From: Kyrpidia spormannii
Lineage (GTDB): Bacteria; Bacillota; Bacilli; Kyrpidiales; Kyrpidiaceae
DNA: 64,000 bases
Direction of reading: 5' to 3'
NCBI RefSeq assembly: GCF_002804065.1
Contig: NZ_CP024955.1
Location: 1,116,001 to 1,180,000 of the forward strand
Positions within the stretch are counted from its first letter, which is position 1, and every line of letters starts with the position of its first letter. Positions 8,659 through 17,311 of this stretch are shown here, in pieces. The notes beneath the pieces are model-generated. The model searched no databases, was not told where the DNA came from, and saw only the letters and a list, made by a program, of their open reading frames with translations. The position numbers and the translations under genes are program-made.

Positions 8659-9005
8659 AGAATCCCGGACAACGGGTCCATCTCGCCTGCGGAAGCACCG
8701 ACCTGCGCAAGTCCATCGACGGGCTCGCTGTACTGGTCAAAGAGCAGTTCGAACTGGACCCGTTTTCGCCGTGTCTCTTCGTCTTCTGTAATCGCAAACG
8801 GGATAAACTCAAGATCCTCCAGTGGGACCACAATGGGTTCTGGCTCCATTACCGGCGCTTGGAACGGGGCACCTTTCAGTGGCCCGACGAGAATCCGTCG
8901 GGAACCCTGAAAATCAATCGCCGGCAGCTGCAGTGGCTGCTCGACGGGCTTTCCCTGAATCAGAGCCAAGCCCATCGGGAGGTGACGGCGCGCACCGTCC
9001 TGTAA
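8652..9005 (+). CDS. IS66 accessory protein TnpB (Orf2)
   Basis: Second IS66 gene, Pfam IS66_Orf2, 117 residues from the GTG at 8652. Conserved sequence: VHLACGSTDLRKSIDGLA at the N-terminus, then FCNRKRDKLKILQWDHNGFW in the core, both diagnostic. The GTG overlaps the tnpA stop (GTGTTAG), which indicates coupled translation. The protein is intact although its partner tnpC is truncated, so the element cannot move on its own. Confidence 0.85.
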   Translation: MLENPGQRVHLACGSTDLRKSIDGLAVLVKEQFELDPFSPCLFVFCNRKRDKLKILQWDHNGFWLHYRRLERGTFQWPDENPSGTLKINRRQLQWLLDGLSLNQSQAHREVTARTVL

Positions 9006-9077
9006 GCCTCCAAGCTTCTTTTCCTGTCGTGGTGGGATGTGGCAGGAAAAGAAGCGTTTGTGCCGAAATCAATAAGC

Positions 9078-10151
9078 ATGAACACCATCGTGGTTGCTGC
9101 GGAGACAATCGAATCCCTTGAGAAAAGAATCCAGCGCCTGGAGCAGGAAAATGCCGAGTTGGCGGCCAAGGTGGCCTGGTATGAGGAGCAGTTTCGCCTG
9201 AGTCAACGCCGCCGGTTTGCCGCCTCCAGCGAGCGCTCCAAGACGACCTCCGAGCAGTTGGAACTGTTTAACGAGGCCGAAGTGGAGGCACAGACACCCC
9301 CACCGGAGCCGACGGTGGAAACGGTGATGGTGCGCCGGGTGAAAAAGCCGGGCCAGCGGGAGGAAAAGCTGAAGGAGCTGCCGGTGGAACGGATCGAGCA
9401 CCGCCTGGCCGAAGAGGAACAGGTTTGCCCGCAGTGTGGGGATGCGCTCCACGAGATGAGCACCGAGGTTCGGCGGGAGCTCAAGATCATCCCGGCGCAG
9501 GTGAAAGTGGTGGAGCACGTGCGGCAGTTGTACTCCTGCCGCCGTTGCGAACGCGAAGACATCCAGACCCCGGTTGTCAAGGCCCCCATGCCGAAGCCGG
9601 TCCAACCGGGGAGTCTGGCCTCCCCCTCGGCGGTAGCCTACGTGATGACGCAAAAATACGTCGAGGGGATGCCGCTGTACCGGCAGGAGCAACAGTTTGA
9701 ACGCCAGGGTCTTGCCCTCTCCCGGCAAACCCTGGCGAATTGGATCGTGTACAGCGCGGAGCATTGGCTGGAGCCCTTGTACGAGCGGATGCACCGGGAG
9801 CTTTTGAACCAAGACATCCTGCACGCGGACGAGACCACACTGCAGGTGTTGCGGGAGCCGGGGCGGGCGGCAGAGACGACGTCGTACCTGTGGCTGTACC
9901 GCACCGGACGCTACAGTCCGCCCATCGTCCTGTATGAGTACCAGAGGACTCGGGCGGCGGAACATCCGAAGGCGTTTCTGAACGGGTTTAAAGGGTACCT
10001 GCATGTGGACGGGTATGCGGGGTACAACGGACTGGCGGATGAGGTGGACCCCATTTTCAAGACATTTTTTTGTAAGCGTCAAACGAGGCCGGTGGCTGTA
10101 GGCTTTTTGAGCACGCCAAATAGACCCCACCCGCCCCAGGTGATGGCGTAG
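9078..10151 (+). pseudogene. IS66 transposase TnpC, truncated at the 3' end
   Basis: IS66 DDE transposase. It has the N-terminal leucine-rich coiled coil ([17 protein letters not shown]), the zinc-binding segment CPQCG with YSCRRCE, and the first part of the catalytic domain with [12 protein letters not shown]. The family is about 500-550 residues long; here homology stops after [11 protein letters not shown] (10073) and the remaining frame is read from a foreign sequence that begins GTAAGCGTCAAA. The catalytic C-terminal half with the final Glu is missing. The start is either ATG 9078 or GTG 9039; ATG fits the family N-terminus. Confidence 0.85.
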
Positions 10152-10298
10152 CGCCAACTCCCGGTTGGGAAAGGATGCGGATCACACACTTTCTCCTCCG
10201 AATCTTCTCCTCCGAGTTCTCTTGAAGCATATCTGCCATGATCAGTGACTGAATCGATGCGAATACTAAGCCCGCAGTCTATATAACCCTTTGCTCAG

Positions 10299-12101
10299 CT
10301 ATTTTGCCTCGGAAATGTCCAACAACCGCAACGCCGAACCGGAAATTCGTGCTCCCAGCGCATATTGTTGAATCAAGCGCAAGACATCCCCGCGTTTCAG
10401 AAATCCCCCGCGGACCACCCATTCACGGCCGTGCTTGGCAAAGGTTTGGATGCGCTGTTCCTGAAGAATTTTCAGGAGTTCTTTCCGGTCCATGCCAAGG
10501 ATTCGCCGGACCGCGTCCACCGGCACGTACACACAGTCGTTCAGGATAGGCTCCCAGGATTCGGCATGGGTTTTGGTGAACCAAACGTCGGGAGCAAGCA
10601 CGTACAGGCTGTTTTCGATGGCCACCGATCTCCACAGCCCGCGTCTGACCGCTTCTTCCAGGTACGCCGGCGGGTAAGAGAAGAGCCTGCGTGCTTCTTC
10701 TTTCGACACCAGGCACTCCCGTTCCTCCTCAGTCAACGTTCGCGACCACGGAGCGCGCAGCGGGGGCAAGCCAAGGTCTTTCCGCCTTCCTGGCAACCGA
10801 CGTGCTTCACACAGCAACCACCGGGCCTTCCGAATCTGTTGTTTGCGCCGCTCTCTCTTCCAGTCCAAGGACTCCCGTTTCTTTTTGTCCTTCTCCTCTT
10901 GCCACTGTTTCCGAGCCTCTGTATCGGTGATCCACCAAAATTTCTCGGAGCTGTCAGCCAGATTTTTTACTTTGAGTCGTTTCAATGGAGGCGATTCATA
11001 CTGATGACGAAACATCTGATCTTCCGGCGATTTGCTGGAGAGCAGGTGTTTTCGGGCTTGCGTGGGCCACCGGGAAGGTCGTGTTACGTTCACGGGCAGG
11101 CCTAACTCCGACCAGAGCCGTTCCAAAATGTCCTTGGAGAGCACTGCCTTGGGGTTTACCAGCAATCCGCCGACCTTCCACCAGCCGGCAAAATGCTTCG
11201 ACAGCCATTCCAACTGCTGATTTGGGTATGTTGCCCAGGTGTCGCGTTGTTCCGGTGTGAGCCGTTCCAGGACTTCCGAAATGGCCACGACAGGTTGAGT
11301 CGTTTCCTTTGCAAGGGTTCCAATCCTCTGGGAAAGGGAATGTCTGAGGGTGTTATTGGCGGCCAGAACGAGGTTCGCCGGATTTCCCCCGATTTTGAGG
11401 CCCCTTCCTACGCACCAGCGGCGAATGGCCGCAACCACTTGAATCGGATCCCTGTTTTTGGATCCGTCCGGGTTGTAGCGAATTTCCCCTTTCTCATTGA
11501 ACCGAAACCACGTGGGCGCCTTGAACATCAAAGCATTGGCGACACGGATTTCCGGCAGTGGCATCGCCCGCATCAAATCGTCCAGGGAAGCCGTGGGGTT
11601 TGCACGAAAAAAACGTTCGATATTGGCCGATACTTTGTCGCGGGGGTTAAATTCAAAAGGGTGGATGATTGCCGTTGGACCGGGAGACTCCATTCCTTGT
11701 TTGAGAGGTTTTGCAATCTCAATCCGGGGACGGGGAGCTTTTCCCACCACCGTATCCCAGCCAACACGGGCAATCCTGGACAATGCATCGGCCGCCCGAT
11801 TTTCTTCCCGCGGGATCCAAACGACCGGATAGGGGAGGTCCGTGACGATCGCTCCCGTACAGTCCGTGAAGATGACCGCGGATGCTGCGTTCATCCACTG
11901 CAGGCGTCTCGCGGCTTCCAGAACCGCCTCTTTTTCTGCTTCATGGCTGCCGGCTGATGGCAGGGAGGCCGAGTAACGCAGTTCCTGGCCGTCGGGTGTG
12001 GTGACCAAGATTGCGAGACCGCAACGCCCGGACAAGTCGAAACTGGCATCGGCATAGGCGCGAAATGGATTGGAGTTCTTGGATGCTGCTTTAAGTTCCA
12101 T
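10299..12101 (-). CDS. RNase H-like domain fused to a long uncharacterised DNA/RNA-binding-like region
   Basis: Protein of 600 residues. Residues 14-112 form an RNase HI-like fold with all four acidic positions: D18 in YADAS, E56 in HEAEKEAV, D80 in FTDCTG, and D105 in ENRAADALS. The domain is short, like RVT_3-type RNase H. The rest (about 115-600) has no family I recognise. A highly basic helix (KKKRESLDWKRERRKQQIRK, about 405-425) and several wing-like helical segments toward the C-terminus (EEARRLFSYPPAYLEEAVR; VDAVRRILGMDRKELL) suggest nucleic-acid binding. No reverse transcriptase domain is attached. The ATG at 12101 has only a weak GAGGG very close by. It sits alone on the minus strand beside the duplicated C4/RHH gene. 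Confidence 0.65.
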   Translation of the reverse strand: MELKAASKNSNPFRAYADASFDLSGRCGLAILVTTPDGQELRYSASLPSAGSHEAEKEAVLEAARRLQWMNAASAVIFTDCTGAIVTDLPYPVVWIPREENRAADALSRIARVGWDTVVGKAPRPRIEIAKPLKQGMESPGPTAIIHPFEFNPRDKVSANIERFFRANPTASLDDLMRAMPLPEIRVANALMFKAPTWFRFNEKGEIRYNPDGSKNRDPIQVVAAIRRWCVGRGLKIGGNPANLVLAANNTLRHSLSQRIGTLAKETTQPVVAISEVLERLTPEQRDTWATYPNQQLEWLSKHFAGWWKVGGLLVNPKAVLSKDILERLWSELGLPVNVTRPSRWPTQARKHLLSSKSPEDQMFRHQYESPPLKRLKVKNLADSSEKFWWITDTEARKQWQEEKDKKKRESLDWKRERRKQQIRKARWLLCEARRLPGRRKDLGLPPLRAPWSRTLTEEERECLVSKEEARRLFSYPPAYLEEAVRRGLWRSVAIENSLYVLAPDVWFTKTHAESWEPILNDCVYVPVDAVRRILGMDRKELLKILQEQRIQTFAKHGREWVVRGGFLKRGDVLRLIQQYALGARISGSALRLLDISEAK

Positions 12102-12494
12102 GGCCCTCGAACACTGGCCCCCTTCCCACAGGGTGACAAATCGTCAGTCGTGTCACTGCTTGGCGGAATCCTCCATCCTGTGATGACATGCCGGGCGGAT
12201 TCCAGGACAACATCTAGAAGAGCTTGTAACAGAATTATACTATATGGCCATAGTTTTTGGGTGCCGCGTGATGTTTGGGCGGCCAGGCTTAGAAACAAGG
12301 ACCAGGTTGATTCCTCTTGCGGCGTCTCACGCACGAAATAGGAAGAGGGATACACGACGACCATTTTCAGCAGTCATACGAGTGCGGCCTGCATGAGTGC
12401 AACCCGCCCAATTCATATGGCTGCCCAAAACCCGTGTGCCGCTCACGAATGAGGTTCATAGGTTTTCCGATTCCCGGAAGCGGAACCCGATGAA
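12102..12494. other. intergenic region between the RNase H fusion and the C4/RHH gene
   Basis: No gene recognised. Near 12130 the phrase GTGACAAATCGTCAG resembles GTGACAGATCGTCAG at about 15306, so a little of the duplicated block described below extends into this region. From about 12440 onward it is part of that block. Confidence 0.3.
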
Positions 12495-13275
12495 CTAAAT
12501 GGTCTGAGGATCCTGCCGCTTCAAGAGTTCGATGATCGCCTCTTCCACAATCTCGGATGGCGAATGTCCCACCGCCAGGACGTTGAGGGCCGTGATGCTA
12601 TAGCGGCTGAGTGAAAACGTGCATCGTTTCGTGCCGCCGCGTCGGTCCTTGGGTGGAATTTGATCGAGCGATTCCTGTTGTTTGGCGCGTTGTGCTTCTG
12701 CCTGTTGGCGCTTTTCCGCCCGGCGTTTCGCTGCACATTCTTTGCACATGGCCGGGTGTTGAGCACGCGGGTATTGTGCCCGGTTGATGGGGACCCAGTG
12801 GTCACCTTCTTTGCAGTGGAACACTGTCGAGGACTGTTGCCGTTCCGTTTGTGTGTCGGGACTCGTTTGCGTGGATTGCTCCACAGCACGGGTGTGCATC
12901 TGTGCATCTTGCGCAAGGGTGTGATCGGGTTCGTGGGTTGCATGTGAACCACTGTCCTTTCTTCCATCATTCAAAAGTGATGATCGGGTTGACGGTGATG
13001 ATCATGGAACAAGACAGCACGGAAATGCAAGTAGCCGTTGAACAAATCTGCATAACAGCACCTGGCGGGTGTGTTTGAGAGGGGATGCATAGAGATTCTT
13101 GGGTGGTTTGCTGGAACAATAACCCGGCTGTTCCATGAAGCAATCTTCGTCTCGCGATTTTCGGTACAAATGTGATTTCAGGTTGTATGTAAGAGAGGAA
13201 CGGAGGTCATCTCGTTCATTGGTTTCTAGAAACTAGTTTTTAGTTTCTATAGTTTCTATAGTCAATAAAGATACA
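12440..13275. repeat. duplicated block, copy 1
   Basis: This stretch is repeated in the same orientation at about 15480-16340. Near-identical runs include the sequence just past the gene end (TTTTCCGATTCCCGGAAGCG), most of the C4/RHH gene itself, and its upstream region (ATGATCATGGAACA). The outer part is looser, ending in TAGTTTCTATAGTTTCTATA here versus GGTTTCTATAGTTTTC in copy 2. The two copies therefore arose by duplication of a unit of about 0.85 kb and then diverged. Confidence 0.7.
12495..12974 (-). CDS. C4-motif / ribbon-helix-helix-like protein, copy 1 (start shifted)
   Basis: Small basic protein, up to 159 residues. A probable metal site is formed by VFHCKEGDHW and MCKECAAKRR; a glutamine/alanine-rich helix follows, and the C-terminal part (CTFSLSRYSITALNVLAVGH, SPSEIVEEAIIELLKRQ) has the strand-helix-helix pattern of ribbon-helix-helix DNA-binding proteins. 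Compared with copy 2 it carries two extra bases (GT near 12919), so the ATG start used by copy 2 falls out of frame and translation must begin at TTG 12974 or the internal ATG of MHTRAVEQ. It ends 11 residues earlier than copy 2. Function unknown; a plasmid- or element-type regulator is a guess. Confidence 0.55.
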   Translation of the reverse strand: MNDGRKDSGSHATHEPDHTLAQDAQMHTRAVEQSTQTSPDTQTERQQSSTVFHCKEGDHWVPINRAQYPRAQHPAMCKECAAKRRAEKRQQAEAQRAKQQESLDQIPPKDRRGGTKRCTFSLSRYSITALNVLAVGHSPSEIVEEAIIELLKRQDPQTI

Positions 13276-13877
13276 GCAGTAGGTCTTTGCCCAAGGGATT
13301 TTCGAACCAAGGGGCGTCGGGTCGGGGAGCGGGGCTGGAACCGCATGGAGTATGGCCCGACCCGAAGGGAGAAGAGGGGGCTCCCGGCATATCGAGATGA
13401 AGCCGGGCGTGGCGTACAAAGGGCGGTCGGGACGCCTCCAAGCCCGGAAATGGTGGCGGGGGTGATGCTTGCGGCGACTTCTCGAACGGCGGCGACCGCT
13501 GTCACCGTTGGTGGGGCGCAAGGAGATTGAAGATGGATGGGGGCATTCAGGGATGACAGATATTTATCAAAACGGCACTAATCGGCTATAATGAGGCCAA
13601 GCAGTTGGACCTGCTCTGGATAGTCAGGAATTGCAGTTGTCGTGGCAGCGGGGTTTCCAATGGCTGGTTGGCATTCGGACGTCCGGTTCTTATTTCGTAC
13701 AAGCCATCATCCTCTTTCTAAAATTTTGAATGACATCGACAAAAGAGCAGTAGTTCGCCAAATTATGACGCGGTCGATGTGGTCTTCATTGGTGTGTTCT
13801 TATGCAGGTTTGTTGAATAGACCGCCGCAGTTGAGATGCAAAGATTTGGGCCATGGCAGCATGGAGGTGCCCGTGAT
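12975..13877. other. region upstream of the copy-1 gene; no gene recognised
   Basis: The first 300 bases belong to the duplicated block. From 13280 to 13530 there is GC-rich sequence with an open plus-strand frame (ending RTAATAVTVGGAQGD) that looks like a low-complexity protein tail, but it has no start signal and no homology I know. At 13871-13880 the GGAGGT site of the next gene begins. Confidence 0.3.
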
Positions 13878-14453
13878 TTGAGGTGGGCCGAAGTCCGTGA
13901 AATGTTCCCGAATCAATGGATTGCGGTCATTCCCATCGGTGCGTATGCGAAGCACGGCAAGGAATTTGTCGACGAAGTCGCCATCCTGGATTTTCATCCG
14001 GAGCAACACGGCGATGAGCCCATCATTCAGTCCGGGCGTGTGAAGGTTTGGTTCACTTATCACACTTCTCAAAAGCATATTGTGTTCGAAGCTGGAACAC
14101 TGCCTAGCGATGCCGTTCGGGAATACACCATGCTTGATTTTATCACTGAGACTATTCAAGCAAGAGTTTACTTAGAACAAGGAATCCCGGCAGACGAAAT
14201 CATGGACATGCTGCATCTTTCGGAGAAAGAACTGGACGAAGCAAAACGCTGGTTATGTGAAGACGTTAGAAAGGGAGAAACGATACCTGTCAAGGTGGAA
14301 GTTGCTGAGAGGATGCTGAAAGAAGGACTTAATATATTGGATATTTCTGAGATTACAGATTTACCCCTTGAGCTGGTTGAAGCCATTCGGGATGGGGGTT
14401 GGAAAGATCGCTGCGAGGAATTCTTGGAAAGAATGTTTGCCCGTAGGTTGTGA
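13878..14453 (+). CDS. hypothetical protein, conserved Firmicute family (LRWAEVREMFPNQW type)
   Basis: Protein of 191 residues from TTG 13878, chosen because GGAGGT lies nine bases upstream and because the encoded LRWAEVREMFPNQWIAV is the N-terminal signature I associate with a widespread small Firmicute family. Residues about 1-80 form that domain, with the YHTSQKHIVFE end. Residues 85-190 carry repeating helical units (YLEQGIPADEIMDML, MLKEGLNILDISEITDLPLE) that resemble the C-terminal repeats of Rpn-type nuclease/transposase proteins. The mix suggests a mobile-DNA-associated protein. Function unknown. A relic of an Rpn protein follows just downstream. Confidence 0.6.
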   Translation: MRWAEVREMFPNQWIAVIPIGAYAKHGKEFVDEVAILDFHPEQHGDEPIIQSGRVKVWFTYHTSQKHIVFEAGTLPSDAVREYTMLDFITETIQARVYLEQGIPADEIMDMLHLSEKELDEAKRWLCEDVRKGETIPVKVEVAERMLKEGLNILDISEITDLPLELVEAIRDGGWKDRCEEFLERMFARRL

Positions 14454-14498
14454 CGTGGGGCTATTGCTCGTCACCGGCCGCTATAAGGGGTCGTAATC

Positions 14499-14636
14499 TT
14501 GGCCCAAAATCACAACAAATCCAAAGAGCAACTGGAGGAATTGGCGGAGATGGACCCGGCGATCAAAAAGGCGAAGATGCTGGAGTTTCTCAGTCAGGAC
14601 GAGTTACACATGCCCGGCGGGAGAGCCCACCCATAA
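14499..14636 (+). pseudogene. C-terminal relic of an Rpn-family (PD-(D/E)XK) protein
   Basis: A short frame encodes SKEQLEELAEMDPAIKKAKM followed by LEFLSQDE, which is the recognisable tail of Rpn/PDDEXK-family putative transposases, where it precedes a further helical region. Here it runs into a stop after a few unrelated residues. The catalytic domain is absent. Confidence 0.5.
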
Positions 14637-15490
14637 AGAGATCTTGTTAGCGTCACACCGTGATGGGCGGTTGCTGACGGGATGGACTGTCTGGAAGTTG
14701 GCGCATACAATGCCATACATGAGGGCAGGGAACGGATGCCGCTAAGCGGCAAGGGTCTCAACCCGTAGGGACAAAGGCCCCGAGGGGCCACACGGCATGG
14801 TTCGTGACCACGTGTTTTCAGGGGGTCAACCTTCGGTGACGAGTGGGGTCAATTGTACTTGACGGACAACAGGTCCGGGCGGCGGTGTGGCAGCGAACGG
14901 CAAGGGCTTCGTTTCGGCGGCAATCTGGATTCTGTATTTTAACAGGAGCAAGAGGTTTTTTCCTTGGCGGTACTCAAGTCGGCGGTGAGGTGTTATGTCT
15001 TGAAAAGATTACGGGATACAGTCATTGGTGCCATTTGCCGTGTGCGGAACCATTTTCAGTATCCTTCTGTTGCATTCTATTCAATGGATAGGTATCGCAA
15101 CTGGAACGATCATTTATTTTGTGATGTGACTCCTTTTACCGAAACGCATGAGTTTCAAGTAGTGGTGAGACTGTTTTCGTAAATCCCCTTTCATACAAGG
15201 AACCCCACCAAGCATGATATCGCCGGATTCGGTCTTCCCGGATAAAGCTCGCAACCTACACCCACACATACATGGAAGTGATCGAACAGCCCCATTCCCA
15301 AAGAGTGACAGATCGTCAGCCGGGCCAGCCGGGCATGGACAGGATGGATGCCTGTTGCGACATCTAAAGGGCGAGACGGCCACACGGCGACCTAAGAATC
15401 GGTTTTTTCAGCGGCTCCGCACTGGCGTGAACGCGGTGTGTCCCGTTTCATACGGCTGATCCCCAGGCCGTGTGGCGCTTACGATAGGAT
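14637..15490. other. intergenic region; no gene recognised
   Basis: Nothing on either strand resembles a known protein. A small GC hairpin, GGCCCCGAGGGGCC, sits at 14774-14787 without a T-run. From about 15290 the sequence echoes the 12.1-kb region. Confidence 0.3.
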
Positions 15491-16340
15491 TCATGCATTT
15501 TCCGATTCCCGGAAGCGGAACCCGACGAACGAAATCGTACGGGGATCCTGCCGCTTCAAGAGTTCGATGATCGCTTCTTCCACAATCTCGGATGGCGAAT
15601 GCCCCACCGCCAGGACGTTGAGGGCTGTGACGGTGTAACGGCTGAGTGAAAACGTGCACCGTTTCGTGCCGCCGCGTCGGTCCTTGGGTGGGATTTGATC
15701 GAGCGATTCTTGTTGTTTGGTGCGTTGTGCTTGTGCCTGTTGGCGCTTTTCCGCCCGGCGTTTCGCTGCACAGTCTTTGCACATGGCCGGGTGTTGAGCC
15801 CGTGGGTATTGTGCCTGTTCGATGGGGACCCAGTGGTCACCTTCTTTGCAGTGGAACACTGTCGAGGACTGTTGCCATTCCGTTTGTGTGTCGGGACTCG
15901 TTTGCGCGGATTGCTCCACAGCACGGGTGTGCATCTGTGCCTCTTGTGCAAGGGTGATCGGGTTCGTGGGTTGCATGTGAACCACCGTCCTTTCTTCCAT
16001 CATTCAAGAGTGATGATGGGGTTGACGGTGATGATCATGGAACAGGACATTGCAGAGATGCAAGTCATCATGACGCGAAGTTGTTCCGCAGCGTCGCGGT
16101 AGGACAAGAGCCTGCAGGTTTTTCGTCGGGGGCCTCCCTAAAGCGACTGTCCGATATTCCCATCACGAAATCCGCAGCGCACGATTTTCATGTCGGAGCG
16201 ATTTTGAAATCCGGACTGCTTGTTAGGGAGGAACGGGGAATATATGGGTGAAAAACGCAGATAAAACGAGAAATTCGTAGATATCACAACACAATTCGCT
16301 TTGATGGTTACTAGACTCTGGTTTCTATAGTTTTCTGGAG
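15480..16340. repeat. duplicated block, copy 2
   Basis: Second copy of the unit at 12440-13275, in the same orientation and about 3.0 kb away. Both hold a copy of the C4/RHH gene and its upstream region. This copy preserves the longer reading frame and probably reflects the ancestral state. Confidence 0.7.
15491..16003 (-). CDS. C4-motif / ribbon-helix-helix-like protein, copy 2
   Basis: Protein of up to 170 residues, nearly identical to copy 1 over the C4 region (HCKEGDHW, MCKDCAAKRR) and the ribbon-helix-helix-like C-terminus (CTFSLSRYTVTALNVLAVGH). The longer N-terminus begins MMEERTVVHMQP. Initiation at the internal ATG of MQPTNPI is also possible, because AAGGACGGTGG precedes it. It reads through to ISFVGFRFRESENA, which copy 1 lacks. 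It may bind its own promoter region, where the TTTCTATAG repeats lie, but that is inference. Confidence 0.6.
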   Translation of the reverse strand: MMEERTVVHMQPTNPITLAQEAQMHTRAVEQSAQTSPDTQTEWQQSSTVFHCKEGDHWVPIEQAQYPRAQHPAMCKDCAAKRRAEKRQQAQAQRTKQQESLDQIPPKDRRGGTKRCTFSLSRYTVTALNVLAVGHSPSEIVEEAIIELLKRQDPRTISFVGFRFRESENA

Positions 16341-17311
16341 GCGGTCAGGAGTGTAGCGGTTCAGGAAACCAGTGTGATTGTCGCTCGATCATCGAAAATC
16401 ACCGAGGGGAAGGGAGCAGTTGGCGGGGAGGATTTCGGTTGGTCCAAGAGTTTGATCGAGCTGGAAAGCTGACCATATATCTGCCGTTCGTTGCCTAACA
16501 TTGCCTCTCCGTAGCGAATTCAATGAGGAACGGTCGGCCGGGGCATCGGGCCGAAGCATTTGAGGTGAAAGATCGCAGGGACAAGCAAGCCGGGGGTTGA
16601 GTGCCTCAGGTATGTAGTTCCCCAAAAAGGGGAGGGCCATGTGCCGCCGGGTGGAATTAGACGGCCATGCTGTGGGCTGAAACGGCCAGAATGCGGTGAT
16701 CGGCAAGTGGAGGCCGACAAAGCGGGGCGGTCCGGCACATCCAGCCTCATCAAACTGTACTTGGAGTTGCTGGTGCCGGTGAGCGTCAAGGTCAGGAAGA
16801 GCGAGGTGAGGTGACGCCTTGGGGGAAATGCTTGCCAGCGGGATGGTACGTGGTGACGGAGGACGGCCGGGTGGTGACGAAGCTGCTGCCGCTGAAGTTA
16901 AAGAAGGGCTAAACTATTTTTCGACATGAACTGAGACTAAAGACCTAGTACTTTGAACTATTGGTTTATCTTTTGTAAAGGTATGTTTGCAAAAACAAGA
17001 GAATGGGAAATTTATGCTGGATGTCAAGCGAGGGAGACTTAGTAAGGGTCGATAATTGCCGAATCAAACGTCGAGAATTGTCGATACAATAGCCCTTTTT
17101 TACTATTGTCTGGGTCCGGAGATGGGGATAGATTATGTTATGTACCAAACGTCGAGGAGGTAGGAACTGTAGATAAAGGCGGATGGAGAGCAAGGGGCAA
17201 AGGGAGGTTTGGAGAGTTACCGGTCTGGGATGGTCGCGTGGGAAGTTGCGCGATTGGGTGACAAAAATTGAGGAAGACCTTCTTTGCTTTACAAACGGAA
17301 GGGAGAGAAAA
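16341..17311. other. intergenic region left of IS256 copy A
   Basis: Contains the interspersed repeat 16525-16706 (listed separately). A frame ending at 16912 encodes GWYVVTEDGRVVTKLL and might be a gene tail, but it has no identifiable start. At 17292-17311 is a GGAAGGG site that originally served the gene now found at 18774, before the IS256 insertion separated them. Confidence 0.4.
16525..16706. repeat. interspersed ~185-bp repeat, copy A
   Basis: Starts GAGGAACGGTCGGC and ends CCAGAATGCGGTGATCGGCA. A second copy lies at 44398-44585. Both contain CCCCAAAAAGGGG and the phrase ACGGCCATGCT followed by CTGAAACGGCCAGAATGCGG. It has no reading frame conserved between the copies, so it is more likely a structured RNA, a terminal fragment of a mobile element or a MITE-like repeat than a gene. 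Confidence 0.65.

Larger units (their letters stand above)
8226..10073 (+). mobile_element. IS66-family element, right part lost
   Basis: Element with the standard IS66 three-gene order (tnpA, tnpB, tnpC). Its left end starts near 8233 with GTAAGCGTCAAA, the characteristic IS66 terminus, directly abutting the truncated IS630 gene. The same 12-base motif in the same orientation occurs at 10074, exactly where tnpC loses its expected sequence, so a second IS66-type left end appears to have cut this element. No right-hand inverted repeat is present. Confidence 0.75.

Noticed and set aside
9069..10157. A 362-codon minus-strand frame opposite IS66 tnpC
   Set aside because: Mirror of a high-GC coding frame; the plus strand has clear TnpC homology.
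13226..13265. TAGTTTCTATAGTTTCTATA tandem repeat considered as a CRISPR or iteron array
   Set aside because: Only two or three short units with no spacers; too few to call an array or origin.
14770..14790. GGCCCCGAGGGGCC hairpin as a terminator
   Set aside because: No T-run follows on either strand.
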